Shown here in pieces: positions 1 through 13,212 of a stretch of 40,934 nucleotides of DNA. The notes beneath the pieces were generated by a model. That model was not told the DNA's origin and did no database searches. It was given only the letters and a program-made list of their open reading frames with translations. Positions within the stretch are counted from its first letter, which is position 1. The number at the start of each line of letters is the position of its first letter. Made by a program: the position numbers and the translations under genes. Source of the DNA: Pholiota molesta (taxonomy: Eukaryota > Basidiomycota > Agaricomycetes > Agaricales > Strophariaceae); assembly GCA_014925825.1 (NCBI GenBank), contig JACGCK010000324.1, positions 1 to 40,934 of the forward strand. Direction: 5' to 3'.

Positions 1-215
1 ACTGTGCACGTCATAGTCCCTTTCACGACGATCCCGCTCGGTCTCATGGTCACCCTCGCGCAAACGCTCCTCGAAAAAGACGTGATGTTGTGGGTGACAC
101 GCTGGAGCTCCTTATCACACTCCGCCTTTGCGGCCTTGAGACGACGGGTTACATGGCGCCTGACAAAGGGCATGGAAACGGTGTTGGATCCGGAACCGTG
201 GTTGATGCTTGCCAT
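1..215 (-). CDS. 5' end of an unidentified protein gene (runs off the window)
   Basis: An open frame of 71 codons starts with ATG at 215 and continues without a stop to the left edge, so only the N-terminus is present. The residues after a short Ser/Asn-rich start are strongly charged and look helical (an Arg/Lys/Glu-rich stretch with spaced Leu, Phe and Ile), as in a coiled coil or amphipathic helix. I do not recognise the family. It is divergent from the bS18m gene that starts at 786, leaving about 570 nt of shared upstream DNA. The ATG at 215 was chosen because no in-frame ATG with a better coding continuation is seen upstream. The plus-strand frames over the same bases look like shadows. 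Confidence 0.5.
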   Translation of the reverse strand, partial: MASINHGSGSNTVSMPFVRRHVTRRLKAAKAECDKELQRVTHNITSFSRSVCARVTMRPSGIVVKGTMTCT

Positions 216-785
216 GCTTTGCTGGGCCTGGAGTGGGATGGGAGATAGGATGGCATCTGGGGAGAAGACGAGGGGACTGGGAGGTTGTCGTCGCTGATAT
301 TGGTTGGTATCTGACATTGGCACAGCGCCGGCCGTGGGCAACGGCGAAGGGGCTGGGAGTCGTCAAGGAGGAAGGAGGAAAGGCAGGGATGGTATAATAA
401 ATGGAGGATGGGTCAAGACGACATTGCGGTTCGGATGAAAGAAACTTCACCAATTTATAATTACTACCACTTGGGCCCGCGCGACCATATCACCAGGCCA
501 CGCATTTCTCATATCTTAGGCAAATCTCCATACACAACAGCACCATGTTGCATGCCACACTTGCAGCGTCGCCGCTGTCCCCTGTGGCCCACGGTGCTCG
601 CCAGTAATTTTCTGGACGGGCCCAACGATGTGAAACCTCCCGCCGCTGGTGACGGTGACGGGTCACAGGGTGTTCCGGGTCCTGGCACGGGGCCAATTAG
701 ATCGTGGCTCGGCAATCTGCGGGCGTCGAGACGTGCGCGTGACCGTCCGCTCACGTATTTTGCTCACTCAACCCCAAACACCCAA
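216..785. other. intergenic region between two divergent genes
   Basis: About 570 nt separate the starts of the two flanking genes. Long frames cross it on both strands, but they have no splice logic and no recognisable residues, so I treat them as chance. No clear TATA box or repeat is seen. Confidence 0.4.
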
Positions 786-1402
786 ATGCTGGCCTGCGTG
801 CGGCAGACAACGCGGCGCCTCCCCCGCCCCGCGTCCTTTTCCACCAGCGCTGCTCTCGCCCAGGGACCGCCCCCGAAACAACATGGCACAGCGAACAAGG
901 CGCTGGATGACATTTTGAAGATAGAAGCGCAGCGGCATGCCGACTCAACCCAAACTCACACCCGTGCAGTATCCCGGTCAGTACGTCCTTTGTAGACGTG
1001 TGTCCCTATCTCATTGCGGTTCTAGTCTATCGAGTCTTTAAGGAAGGCCAAGTATGTCATGTTTTCGTGCATGAGTCATCGCGTTTCTTACTCGTCATTA
1101 CTAGCATCTTTTGCCCAATGACCTTAGCTACAAGGGCGCCCTCCTGAAAGCCAAGATTCACAAAAGCAAGGTGGTGTCGCTCCTGCCCTGAGATAACTCG
1201 CCACAGAGATACTTTCCATCAGTTGACCTTGACCCGCGACACTTACCAACAACCCTGCTGTGCTCTCGCATTCCTCACCGAGATGGGTAAAATCAAAAGT
1301 CGCGATCAGACTGGTCTAACGCTCAAGAGCCAACGTCTCATTGGAAGAACCATTCGGCGCTCAAAGATGATGGGCATCATCCCTACGCTAGCCAAGTTAT
1401 AA
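786..1402 (+). pseudogene. mitochondrial ribosomal protein bS18m (Rsm18-like), frame broken
   Basis: The first exon (ATG 786) gives an Arg/Ser/Ala-rich N-terminus typical of a mitochondrial targeting peptide, followed by a helical segment. A later block around 1125-1165 reads DLSYKGALLKAK, and the end (about 1281-1402) reads TGLTLKSQRLIGRTIRRSKM, then a short tail and TAA. That basic C-terminal block is the signature of bS18, which sits in the small mitochondrial ribosomal subunit. Likely introns begin near 980 and 1050. Between about 1165 and 1275 the recognisable residues jump frame several times without room for introns, so the copy as given does not encode one continuous protein. Either it is a pseudogene or single bases are missing from the assembly; an essential single-copy gene makes the second more likely. 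The identification rests mainly on the C-terminal block. Confidence 0.6.
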
Positions 1403-2113
1403 ACGCTATTTCTGATATTAATGTTATATAATTCAGAATCACATTCGTGATTGTTTTCGGAACCCTTTTCTCGATATCCCAGCCTGGCTGCTTCCTTCTC
1501 GTTTCTCTGCATGACGGAAGTCGTCAAGAAGGTGATGCTCGGATATGCCTCAATTGTCGACGCGCTATTTTCGAGCTGCACATATATCCCAATCCATGGA
1601 ACTGAACTGGGGCGTGGCGCGCGGCACCGATAACACGGTTCCTCACGGCCTTCCTCGAAATTGCCTGGTACTCATAAGGGTTGGGTGACAAGGGGTCGAG
1701 TCCAGATCCACCCGACATTAAAGTTTTCCATTGATACCGGTGCGAGATAAGCCATTCCTATCCTATTTGATTCTAGGGTGGTCAAAAGGAAGTTTTGGCG
1801 ATTGCATTGAGCGCCCTTTCTGTAATGCGACTCCTGCCACTGCAAAGATGGATAGAAGGGCCTTTTCCGTTTATCAAACTTCGAGTGCTAATTTGTATGC
1901 GTCCATTTACGACACCTCAAAGCCCATGAAAGTGGCACGTTACATGGCCTTGTGATCATGAAGTGTTATAAACTGTGGAAACAAAGGCTCAGTTTCCTCC
2001 ACAGGAATTGGGACTATCTCCGCTTTCTCAATATCACTCCAATTATCCTGAGAGCTCTTGAACGTTGAATTGAAAGAAATGATACAGAGTGTACAAACGA
2101 AAAACCAGTCTAT
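1403..2113. other. intergenic region, nothing recognised
   Basis: About 700 nt lie between the end of the bS18m gene and the 3' end of RPN11 on the other strand. The frames present are short and show no conserved residues. It probably holds the 3' UTRs of both convergent genes. Confidence 0.4.
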
Positions 2114-3325
<1,212 letters not shown>

Positions 3326-3501
3326 TGAAGTGGAACAGAGCAGTAGCGATTGGGAGAGAAAGGACAAGTAACAAGAAGTTGATAATGAGTTGCGTACGCG
3401 GCGGTGACGCGTCCGCGTTTCATCTATTTGGCCTTGTTGTGCAAGAGCTTCTGATGGAACGCGAGCTCAAGCGGTCTTTCAGAAAAGCGAGTAGTTGAGC
3501 A

Positions 3502-5668
3502 ATGCCCACCAGCGAACTGTCCGATGCCCTCAATCCATATGCGTCCCAGGCACGGAGAGTATCTACTGTCAATGAATACCAATCCCAAAACTCAGTTTAT
3601 TCGTATCTTCCTGTGACCCAACACTTTCCACTGAATCAATCGACTCAAACTTACACACAGCATGTCAGTGAACTGCAAAATGCGGTCGTCCAAGTTCCTC
3701 CTCCACCTCCCGTTGTTGCTCGGTGAGTTCACAAATTATTGGCAACTCTTCAAAAAGCTGAGGCAAGTCAGACCGCAGCAAGGACCACCCCCAGTGCTCA
3801 CTGAACTCGTTCGCCTCGTCACCGCAACGCAGAATGCTCAAGAGGCTGAGTTTAAGAGGAGACTAGCATGGGAACAAGAACAGGAAGCCAAAGCCATTAA
3901 GAACAAAGAAGATATGGAGAAGAAAATGCTTGACCTCTATACCGAAATCACGACACTTCGCTCAAAGTTGGATACTCTGGCTAATCCACCTCCACCGCCG
4001 AACACGTTTAATCACAGCACACATCAGTTCGCACCCTCTACAACTTTCGTGCAGCACACGAATGGCAACATCCAAATGGCATCTCCGATTTCGCCTGCAT
4101 CTCAACCATCCTCCTCTCAGCAACCTATGTTTATCCAAGGTTCATCAAGCGGCTCTTTCTCTAACACACATGCGGACACAGTATATCCGGGTGTTCAGTC
4201 GAATGTCTCTTATTCCCAATTCCAGGTTGACATCTCACAGCCGGCCTTAATTCAGCCAACGCTTCAACCAATCACCCCGGACCCCTCCCCTCATCTCACT
4301 TTTGTTGAAACATCCAGATCACCGTCTTCCTCCAGTAGACCGTCGAAGCGTCAACGCAGAAGAAGCCAGACTCAGTCCTCAGATGATGGAAACAGCAGCT
4401 CGAGCTCGTCTAGCTCAGTAGCCAACCATACGCGAAAACGGAAAAGTCACCACGACAGGAGGTGCTACACGATCAACGTAAGTGGGAATAATGTCTACTA
4501 ATCACTATACTAAGTATCTTTCAGCACGCCATGCGACTTCATATGATCCGGATGATGGTCATTGAGAAAGATAAAATACTTCCAGACAGTCATACAGAGG
4601 GCACGAGTTTAAGCCCGTCAGACCCGGTCCGATTTGTCTGGGACAAAACCACCAAGCAATCCGTTCACAATTCACGCATGAAAACACGTGTCCTTGAAGA
4701 TATCAAGGAGAACCAGCGGCTCTACAAGCACGTAAATTCTAAAGAATTTTCAAAGAAAGTCCTTGATACAGCCTTCGAACAATGCTTCACCACGTTCAGG
4801 GCAAAATTCAAGGCACAGCGAGATCGTTTAATCGCAGAACACCTGAAAAAGCGAGAAGATGGAAAGGCGAGAAAGGCGCGGCATTTATCACGCAGAAAAA
4901 TTGTATGTATATCTATCTCTTTTTTGGTGTCCCTGGGGTACTCACCGATGTTAAATAACTGCGTGGACACAGAAACTCACCAATCGTTCAGAGAGCCGAA
5001 ACAAGATACCAACGTTTGAACATGTGACGTTCGACGGCGCCCTGCAGGTTGATTGCATGTCTTCCGAGGAATCTGATTGCGAAGGAGATTCTCATTCTTC
5101 CCAACCTTCTGTTGTATTCAAGACGCATGGTTATGCGTGGCGAAGCTCTCGGCTCTTGCGATTCTACACCATACTGGATGACGAAGAGAAGTCCGATTCA
5201 GCCTCGAAGCCTAAGCGAGGAGTGGGCAAGAAAGAACGCCAAGTTGGACCGAACAAGGAAGAGTTTATTCTTCCCCCAAAGGGTATCGCGACCTGGATGA
5301 TCAGTCGGCGATGGTATAAAACATCGTTGATCACTCACAAAGATCTTCCACAGGCTCTAGAGAAATTAATCGATGACCCTGATGGGTTCAATTGGGATCA
5401 CTTTCATGACCTAGGTGACGAAAGTGTTGATGAAGACGAAGTCAGCGCCCGACTTCAGCAACAGCAACAGCAACAACAACAGCAACTGCTGCAACAGCAG
5501 CAACAGCAACAGTTTCATTTTTCAATGCAACAGCAACAATGGCAGCAGCCGATGCCATTACAACCAATACATCCACACGTCTATAATCCTCACGTACATA
5601 ATATGAACTTAGCAATGGCGCAACATATTTACGATCCTAATTCATATAACTTGGATTTTAGCCTATAA
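3502..5668 (+). CDS. uncharacterised polyglutamine protein of an Agaricomycete family
   Basis: Four exons (3502-3722, 3772-4477, 4525-4902, 4973-5668) join in frame to 666 residues. In order they show a Ser/Gln-rich start, a proline run, a charged coiled-coil stretch (about residues 80-155), a long Ser/Pro/Gln-rich linker ending in a basic, nuclear-signal-like segment (RPSKRQRRR) and a Ser run. A folded block follows, starting HAMRLHMIRMM with the sequence PVRFVWDKTTKQSVHN, and then a second one containing GYAWRSSRLLRFYTILDD. The end is a polyglutamine tract and a His/Asn/Pro-rich tail. I recall similar multi-copy hypothetical proteins in Agaricomycetes but no known function. The basic segment and low-complexity regions suggest a nuclear, perhaps transcription-related protein; that is inference. 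Confidence 0.8.
5456..5512 (+). repeat. CAG/CAA repeat coding for polyglutamine
   Basis: A mixed CAG/CAA run interrupted once by two Leu codons codes for two Gln blocks near the C-terminus of the preceding protein. Mixed codons make the tract less prone to slippage than a pure CAG run. Confidence 0.9.
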
Positions 5669-5878
5669 ATCAATGCACCCCTAAGAAATGAGTGATTTTT
5701 GAAGATATATAGTTTGGAAATCGCATTTTATTGCGATCAAAGTTGTGATTTCTCAAATAGGCAACAAGTTCCCGAAAGGGAGCCGCACGTCACTCGCGAG
5801 TCGCCTTGCCATGATGATGAAAGCGTTCCACCACATCTGAAAACCAAACTTGCGAGCAAAGCTTGTCGCGTGGCATAT

Positions 5879-8215
5879 ATGGCGTCTGAAAACGGGGTTG
5901 GTGAGTACACAAAGATGATCTTTCTTTACAAAGGCACTAATTGTCATTGACAGAACAAGCTCAGGTCGCATCCTTCTGTACGTCACAGCAGGTCAATTCA
6001 CTTCCAGCACATCGAAGCTAATGTTGCCTAGATCGCGGGCGAGCGAAGGACTACATTGATCTTCATGACCAAGTTCAGGTACTATACGCTTCATATACGA
6101 AGCAACAACTATGGCTTACACACACTATGTCAGACCAGCGTGTCACTGTTGGACAATCTCGAAACGTTCTTATCAACATTCCAAAAGGACCTCGCCGCTG
6201 TAGCAGGGCAGATATCAGAACTTCAAGATAGGAGCAAGGACATAGATAATAGGCTAAAGAGCCGAAAGGTTCGTTGAAATTGTTCTAGACTTACCGACAG
6301 TCGTTCACGTTGATTCATACACAGAGAATCGAAAGGCCACTATCCAATCTTCTATCTGACGTTACCATTCCACCTTCCCTAGCCAATACCATACTCGATA
6401 CCAATGTTGGAGAACCATGGATTGAGAGTATAATCGACTTTGAGAGACGATTGAACACGATACAAGCACGTACGCGGGTGAAGGCTGCTCGTGATCTGGG
6501 AGAAGTAGCTGAGGGTTTGAGAATAGTGGTGAGCAGGCCGCTTCTATCAGGCACTTATGCGCAAGAAATAATTCCGTCTACTTTCTATGCAAGGCGGCCA
6601 CGAAATTACGCGCATTTTTCTTAGCACTATTTCAACCTATTCGGAGCAGTGTCACCACGAATATGCAAGTGATACAGACATCAGTGCTGCTCAAATACAA
6701 CCCCTTATTTGCTTTTTTGCAACGACAAGCGCCAGCTGTGGCAACGGAATTACAACGCGCTTATGTGGGTGCTGCTCGCCTATATTATGAGACTGGATTC
6801 CGGCGGTATGCTCGAAGTCTGGGAGTGGTCAAGGTAAATCCTATCATTTATACACAAGTTCAATAATTAAATAGTCATGTAGTCGCGGACGCCGGAGAAG
6901 TTCGAATCGTTGGCAAACATTCAATCAGAGGCGAACATCAAACTAGACCGATTGCAACATGCAAAGATCAATGGACCTGGGGTTACTCTTGCATACATGG
7001 CAGACGACAAGACACATGTAAGGGGTTTTCTCCTCATCTCCTCAATAATGATAACATTTTTGTAATAGAAAGACTATGTTGAAGCCTTAGTGAGGTCGCT
7101 TCTACTGGTCTTCATGGACAACGCAACAGCAGAATACAGCTTCGTATCGACATTCTTCAACGTTCACAAAACATTACCTCCCCCTCAGAACCGTTGGCTC
7201 CAATGCCACCTTCGGCAGTGTTGTCACCTGATGGAGGAACATTTACAGAGCTATTATCACCCTCGGGGTCCGATGTTGAATCCAAAGCACCGATGTCTAG
7301 TACTACTCCAGGTATAGGAGGCTTCGTCTCATTTGTGGCGAAGTCAAAGGAAGAGCAGGCTGCTCTTGATGCCATATGGAAACAGGTCATGGATCCAGTC
7401 ATGGAATATTGTACGGTATGCCAGCTTTGCTATTTGTGTAATGACCGAATGATAGTTAATAGGCTACATCCATAGGCATTCGTTCGGTCTACCCTTGACC
7501 CCATGCCTCAAGCTATCCCCCTCCTCACAATGATTCGAGTGGCAGAGGACATTGTGGCAGAAATCCAGAAGCGCCATTGCCCTCTAGCAGAAACATACGT
7601 GTTCGGCTTGAGCTTACAGATGTGGCCGGTATTTCAAAAGGTTATGACGGAGCATATTGATAGTGTGAGGAAGCTTGCTGACGGGACAAGTACCGGATAC
7701 TTTGGTCGTTCCTCTACAACAACGGATGCAATGGTGGAAAACGTAGGTTTTCATTCCATCTTCAACTTCAGGTTACTGACATACATTCTAGATCTGCAAA
7801 CAATATGTTGTTTTCTTTAATTCATTCGTTTACCTCACAGATAGTGAAGCTGACAATATGATATTCTCAAAGTATGAGGCTTCAATGATCATCCTTTGTT
7901 GTTTCTAATGATCAAACTTCCAGCCTTCTTCGATTGCGGCAGGAAGTCGCGAAGCTCATTGTGCGTCATACTACCCAAAATAATGATGCTCTAGCGAAAG
8001 CGAAGGAACAATCCAAAATCTATGGAATCCTACTTCAAGGCCTCAGTGTGAGCAATTTCTACTCTAATCTAATTTGACTTTCAAGCTTATCTCACATGTA
8101 GAAGGGTACGCAACACACTGCTCATTTAAAGCTACAGCAAGAGATTGCCCATTGGGCATATTTGGAGGAGGAGACAAAGCGAAAGATCGTGTCTGCTGGT
8201 CAGCCTAGACGCTGA
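5879..8215 (+). CDS. VPS52: GARP complex subunit Vps52 (Sac2 family)
   Basis: Vps52 is part of the GARP tether that captures endosome-derived vesicles at the trans-Golgi. Many short exons are seen. The conserved core reads DYIDLHDQVQ, then SLLDNLETFLSTFQKDLAAV (coiled coil), RIERPLSNLLSDVTIPPSL, GEPWIESIIDFERRL and KLRAFFLALFQPIRSSVTTN. Further on are ALVRSLLLVFMDNATAEYSF, IPLLTMIRVAEDIVAEIQKR and LQMWPVFQKVMTEHIDS, ending near HWAYLEEETKRK with TGA at 8213-8215. The start at 5879 (MASENGV) leaves a short N-terminus; orthologues usually carry more residues before the first conserved block, so an upstream exon may be missing. Near 7162-7190 the coding frame moves by one base with no adequate intron; one lost A in the run at 7168-7171 would explain it. 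The gene ends 180 nt before the giant inverted repeat. Confidence 0.9.
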
Positions 8216-8516
8216 TAGATTTAGGGCCGTTCCCATAGATATGCTGAGGATATACCACTTGTGGATGGAATAATTTAATTTAATTCAGATTTCGAAGGAG
8301 TTGTCCAACCTTTAAGCTACACATCATACATGCACCTTCCAACACTACATTTCCCTGTATTTAGCATTTTCAACACTTTTCCAATTTACCAAATATACAC
8401 AGCCGGACGTTCAGATAGGGCAGATATGAGTGGGCCCAACTCCGCCTCGTATGAGTTTGAAATTTGAGCCATACTTAACCCGGGGCGGAGTTATTCTTGA
8501 GTCACGATCATAGAGT

Positions 8517-8542
8517 CAGACTTGAGCCCAGGCTCAAGTCTG
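8517..8542. repeat. 26-nt perfect palindrome in the subterminal region
   Basis: CAGACTTGAGCC and its exact complement GGCTCAAGTCTG are separated by CA. It lies 120 nt inside the left end of the element, upstream of the transposase start. The mirror copy is at 25076-25101. The core TTGAGC/GCTCAA also occurs at 8464-8469 and, near the centre, at 16326 and 16771. Such subterminal repeats are where CACTA-type transposases bind; binding here is inference. Confidence 0.75.
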
Positions 8543-8656
8543 ATACAAATTTTTTGGTAGATAGGTTTAATTCAAATATATTTCTTAAGTCTTGCACATC
8601 TGCCTCCCCACTCATCCTCAACTCATCGCTCGAACATCATCAGCAACCTTCCCGAG

Positions 8657-11600
8657 ATGCCGCCTGAACTTCTTGATCCCATCTGTCAGTATGACGTCTG
8701 CCATCAATTCCTGTGTTGGGCGCTAACTGTTCACCTCAGATTGGGAAACTCGTCAACACCCAAATGGCCAGCTCTTTTATTACTGCCTCGTCTGTCGAGA
8801 TGGCCGCGAAAGACTCCAGAAAAATGCTAAGAAACACGAGGAATCCAAAGTACATCAAAACGCGCTGCTCGCCTTTACTCACGAAACGTCAACCTCCAAT
8901 CTTCGCGGCTCTCTCACGCAGTCACAAGAAGACCAGGGTGCCACGCTCAGAGCTTTGAGCAACGACGCCCTTCGAGCTCTCCTCGCCTCGGGCACATCAA
9001 ACCCCTCCCAACCTCTCTACCCGCCCACTTCTGGGTCCCATAATACTTATGGTGAACCCAACTTTCCCGATTCACTAGCAGGGTCTCACAGTCTCGGTGC
9101 CTCTCCACCCCGCATGAATTGGCTCGCATACGAAGCATTGGAAGACACTACAGCACAAATCTCGCCTTCCGACCAGCTGCACCAATCCATATTCCAGAAA
9201 ACGCTCGACTTCTTGAATAACGGAAATCTCAGTGACTTTAGCGAGGAAGAGTGCCCAGATTCCCCAGACACCAGTAAGTCTACTTTCTTATATTTTTCAC
9301 TGCGGCACCTTATCAAATATGCGCACTCATAGGTACAGATTCTGACGGAGATGAAGTCGAACACCCGATACTCGACGATGAACCTCGTAAGCGCGCGCGC
9401 TTCGATCGTCGGAATGCAGTGGCCTCAAGTGACGAGTGGTATCCGTGGGCGGACAGAATTGTAAGTTATCCCATTGTAGTCATCAGCGCTATACTGACAA
9501 GAAGCAGACATGTACTTTAGATATTCTCATGCATCTTCCACGTTCCGTCTTCTCTCGGAAACAGCTAGACTTATTTTTGTGGTTGCTGCGTGTTAATAAA
9601 GTTGATGATGTCCCCTCCGTGAAGTCTATGAATCTCCTCAATAAAATAATGCAAGAGCTTTGTGGCGTTGACACAATCACATATAAAGGCAAGCAAGGGC
9701 ACATTTACCATGTCAATAATCTAGGTCAACTCCTGGCGCAGGTATATTTTTCCGCACTGGCGAGGCGAACATTTACTCACTTGAACATTAGGAGATGGCC
9801 AATCCACAAGTCGCACCCAACCTTTATTTTTATCCCGAGGATAGTGGCAAACGGGTTAGTGAGGCTCGACAAGCCGACCGCTGGCTCCACGAACTTCCGT
9901 CCGACGAGACGACGCCAATGATTCGCGTCAAGAAAACCGATTATTATATATTCGAGCCGACCATGCTCAACGACGGCTCGCTTTGTATCCCACACCGCTG
10001 GTTTAGTCGCGAAGGTCGATTTTTCGCGAAAGCTTGGCGGTTGGAAGCCCATCCGGCCACAGAAGACAACGTCGCTGGATGGATAGTTTATCAAGATAAC
10101 ACATTGGAAGTATGTGAGACCCAGCTTCTCAAGAATTTTCCTGACCTCGCTCGGGATTTCCGTGCCTACAACATCCCGGACCCTTCAGTCATTCATGGTA
10201 TGTCTTTTTGCGAACCTAATGCTATTTTTTCTTATTTAACTTGAATTAGGTATCCGTTCGTCAAGCTCGGATCCTGAACTTCGGCGTTGGGATCTCACCA
10301 ACCCAGTCCTAGGAAATCCATGGCGAGAACGTGCCAAAGGCCATCGCGTTCTGGCAATGCCTTTATCGATGTATTGCGATGATACCTCTGGCAACACGTC
10401 AAAGAAATGGAACGAACATAATAGTTTCTTGTTCACGCTCGCAGGTTTACCACTCAAAGAATCGGTGAAGGAATATAATGTTCATTATCTCTGCACGTCC
10501 AACACAGCCCCACCACTTGAAATGATGGACGGTGTTGTTGAACAAATTGAGTAGGTTACATTTCGCCTTTCTGCTGGTCAAGATCTAATGTCTTCGATCA
10601 TAGGCAAGCTCAAAAAACGGGTATATGGGCATGGGATTGCGTACACAAAGAGCTCGTTATGGTCTTCCCAACCGTTCTGATGTTGCTTGGAGATAATCCG
10701 ATGCACAGCGAGTTTGCATGCCATATTGGACTGCGCGGAAAATATTTCTGTCGTACATGCTGGGTCAAGGGTACTGATGCTCAAGATGCCGGGATGCTCA
10801 CACTGCCCGACGATGACAATGACCATGAAGTGAGCCCGGCACCATCACGAGATGTCAGTCCAGTGCCTTCGGATGAGCAGAGTTCTGCTCCGCCTTCGCC
10901 AACTGTCTCCGTCCCACATGCTAAGAAAACCCGAGGAAAATATGTAGAAGATATGTCGGCAATGTTCAGTCGTATCAAAAGTTTCATTAAGGTATATCTA
11001 TTTTCTCTGCTCATGTTGAATCGTATGTATTTAACACATTTCTCTAGCCTGCGAGACCGCGCAACAAAGACGAGACACTCAAGATTCTCGATGGTTATTT
11101 TCGAGAAGCCCATGATACTGGTGCAAAATCACGCCTCAAAACTGCTCGCACAAATACAGGCATCAAGGACACCATGCAAGAATTCTTTTTTGAACGTCTT
11201 TTCAATTCTTATAAATCCGCAAAAGGTGCAGCGAGACAAGAAGCACTCAACAAGGCCATTAGTGAGCTTCCGGCCGACATTAAAAGTCCTGTTTGGCGAC
11301 TCAAAGGTAAAGTACCCTGGATCCATCATTCCATTTTAATTTGCGATGGAGAACCAGGATGCTCATATTGTAACAAACACAGGTTTGGATCCTCACCAAG
11401 ATACCCCGGTGGAATTATTACACGTTGTTCTGCTTGGGTTTGTGAAATATTTTTGGCGGGATCTTATATCGAACCAAATCAAAAACGACGCATCGCAAAA
11501 GATCCTCTTGATTCAGCGTCTCAACAGCTTTGATGTCAAAGCACTTGGCCTTTCTCCTCTTGGTGGCGATACGCTCGTCAATTATGCGAACTCACTTACA

Positions 11601-13173
11601 GGCCGTGACTTTCGTGCAATCTCCCAAGTTGCGCCTTTCGTGATATATGACATGGTTGCTCCCGAGGTCTTTGATGCATGGCTGGCTCTCTCAAAACTGG
11701 TTCCTCTCGTGTATCAGCCCGTTATTGAAGACATAGACAAATTCATCGTAAGTTTCATCAATGTTACGCGAGATTTCTATACTGAAAATTACTTTAGGTG
11801 ACACTCGAACATGAAATTCACTATTTTCTGCTCCAGACAGCACGCTGGACATGCGGATGGTTCAATAAAGCAAAATTCCACATCTTCCTCCATTTACCAA
11901 ATCACATTCGTCGGTTTGGGCCTGCCGTACTCTTTGCGACAGAATCATTTGAGTCGTTTAATGCTGTCATCCGTGCAAAGAGTGTCCACAGTAATCGGCT
12001 TGCTCCTTCGCGTGACATTGCCCTTGCTTTTGCCCAGGGAAATCGAATTCGCCATCTTGTGAGTGGTGGTTATTTCCTGAAATCCAAGGAAGTCGATCCT
12101 GCTGGTTCCAAAGAGTCAGACTGGATTGCCGCGGGCCCAGGCCCAAAGAAACTCATCGCCGCCGACAACACGTTACAACATTATCTTGGTATCCCTATTG
12201 ATACTGAAGTTTCAATGCCTGGTATAATGATTATCCCTTTCGACTTGCTGCAATTACTAATATCAATTTATTCTCTCTTTGTAGGACTATGCCGAAGAGA
12301 CAAAACCCCACCACGACAATTCAATCAAACTCTGACAGGCCTAAAGCTACCCGAATTGACCAGAGACTCCCAAACCATACGCTACGTCACTAGTCATTCT
12401 GTTCATTTGCAGAACAATGATCTTTGTACATTAAATCAGTATGTTATCTTCACATGCCCCTCGTCGGTGCAACCAATTGTTGGTTGTGTTCGCGAAATTC
12501 TGCAACAGGTAGATTCACCGAACTACCATGAAGGAAAAGCTGATGGGGTGCTCCTTCAATTAGCCAACGTGCAGGACATCGCGACAAAGTTCCAGATGCC
12601 GCGGTTGGCTCTGCAGGAGCAGTGGGCATTTGTGGCCGTCTTTGTAAGTCACAGACCTTCATAAATATGTCCAGCATGCTAATTTAGGTGAAGGATATTT
12701 TGTGTACTGTGAATGCACCTCACAACTGCGAGCAACATGAGTGTTCAGCGAGTGGGTCTGAATTTATATTTCAGGAACGAGTGCGCACAGAGCATCGCCG
12801 ACAAATCATTGAGCACAAGATCTGCCCAGACGATAGAATCCTCAATACTGCGAAAATGCGCGATGCAATACACGTCCAGAAGTTTCGAATTCCGTCAAGG
12901 GCTATCAGTGTTCAAGAAGAAGAAGAAATCATCATGGAAAGTGTTCGTAATGTTATTGATGCTCGCAAAATGTCAACAGCGGCTGCAGGATCAACTCGGG
13001 GTCGAGGGGTGGGGCTGACGAGGGGAATGGTTCGTGGACGAGGTGTACAAGGAAGTACGAGAGGCCGTGGTGCTTCCAGAATTGCACAGAGTAATAATGT
13101 CAGTACCACGAGAGCGCGAAGAAATTCGCAGCCCTCGTTTCCTGGAGAAGTGCTAATTAACTTCGATACGTGA
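8657..13173 (+). CDS. Plavaka-like transposase, left copy
   Basis: Twelve exons join in frame to 1,303 residues: 8657-8684, 8740-9273, 9333-9460, 9508-9741, 9792-10197, 10250-10550, 10604-10991, 11048-11306, 11383-11747, 11798-12221, 12285-12643, 12688-13173. The N-terminus has a zinc-finger-like Cys25-x2-Cys28-x13-His42-x5-His48, suited to DNA binding. A Ser/Pro-rich linker and the basic RKRARFDRR follow. The core shows blocks I associate with Plavaka transposases: MYCDDTSGNTSKKWNEHNSF (near residue 482), LLGDNPMHSE (near 572) followed by FCRTCWVKG, and FGPAVLFATESFESFNAV (near 930). These Asp and Glu residues are candidates for the DDE-type active site; I cannot assign the triad with certainty. 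The C-terminus carries Arg-Gly repeats (TRGRGVGLTRG, VRGRG) typical of nucleic-acid binding tails. There is no stop or frameshift, so it appears intact. It is convergent with the coiled-coil gene, with 39 nt between them. Confidence 0.88.
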
Positions 13174-13212
13174 ATAAAAATTTTGATATAGACAATTTAA
13201 TTGGAAGAAACA

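Noticed and set aside
408..995. A 195-codon plus-strand frame read as one protein
   Set aside because: Only the part from ATG 786 looks like a real N-terminus (mitochondrial leader of bS18m). The upstream part has no conserved features and overlaps frames on the other strand.
5456..5512. CAG/CAA run as a CRISPR-like or regulatory repeat
   Set aside because: It lies in frame within an exon and simply codes for glutamine.
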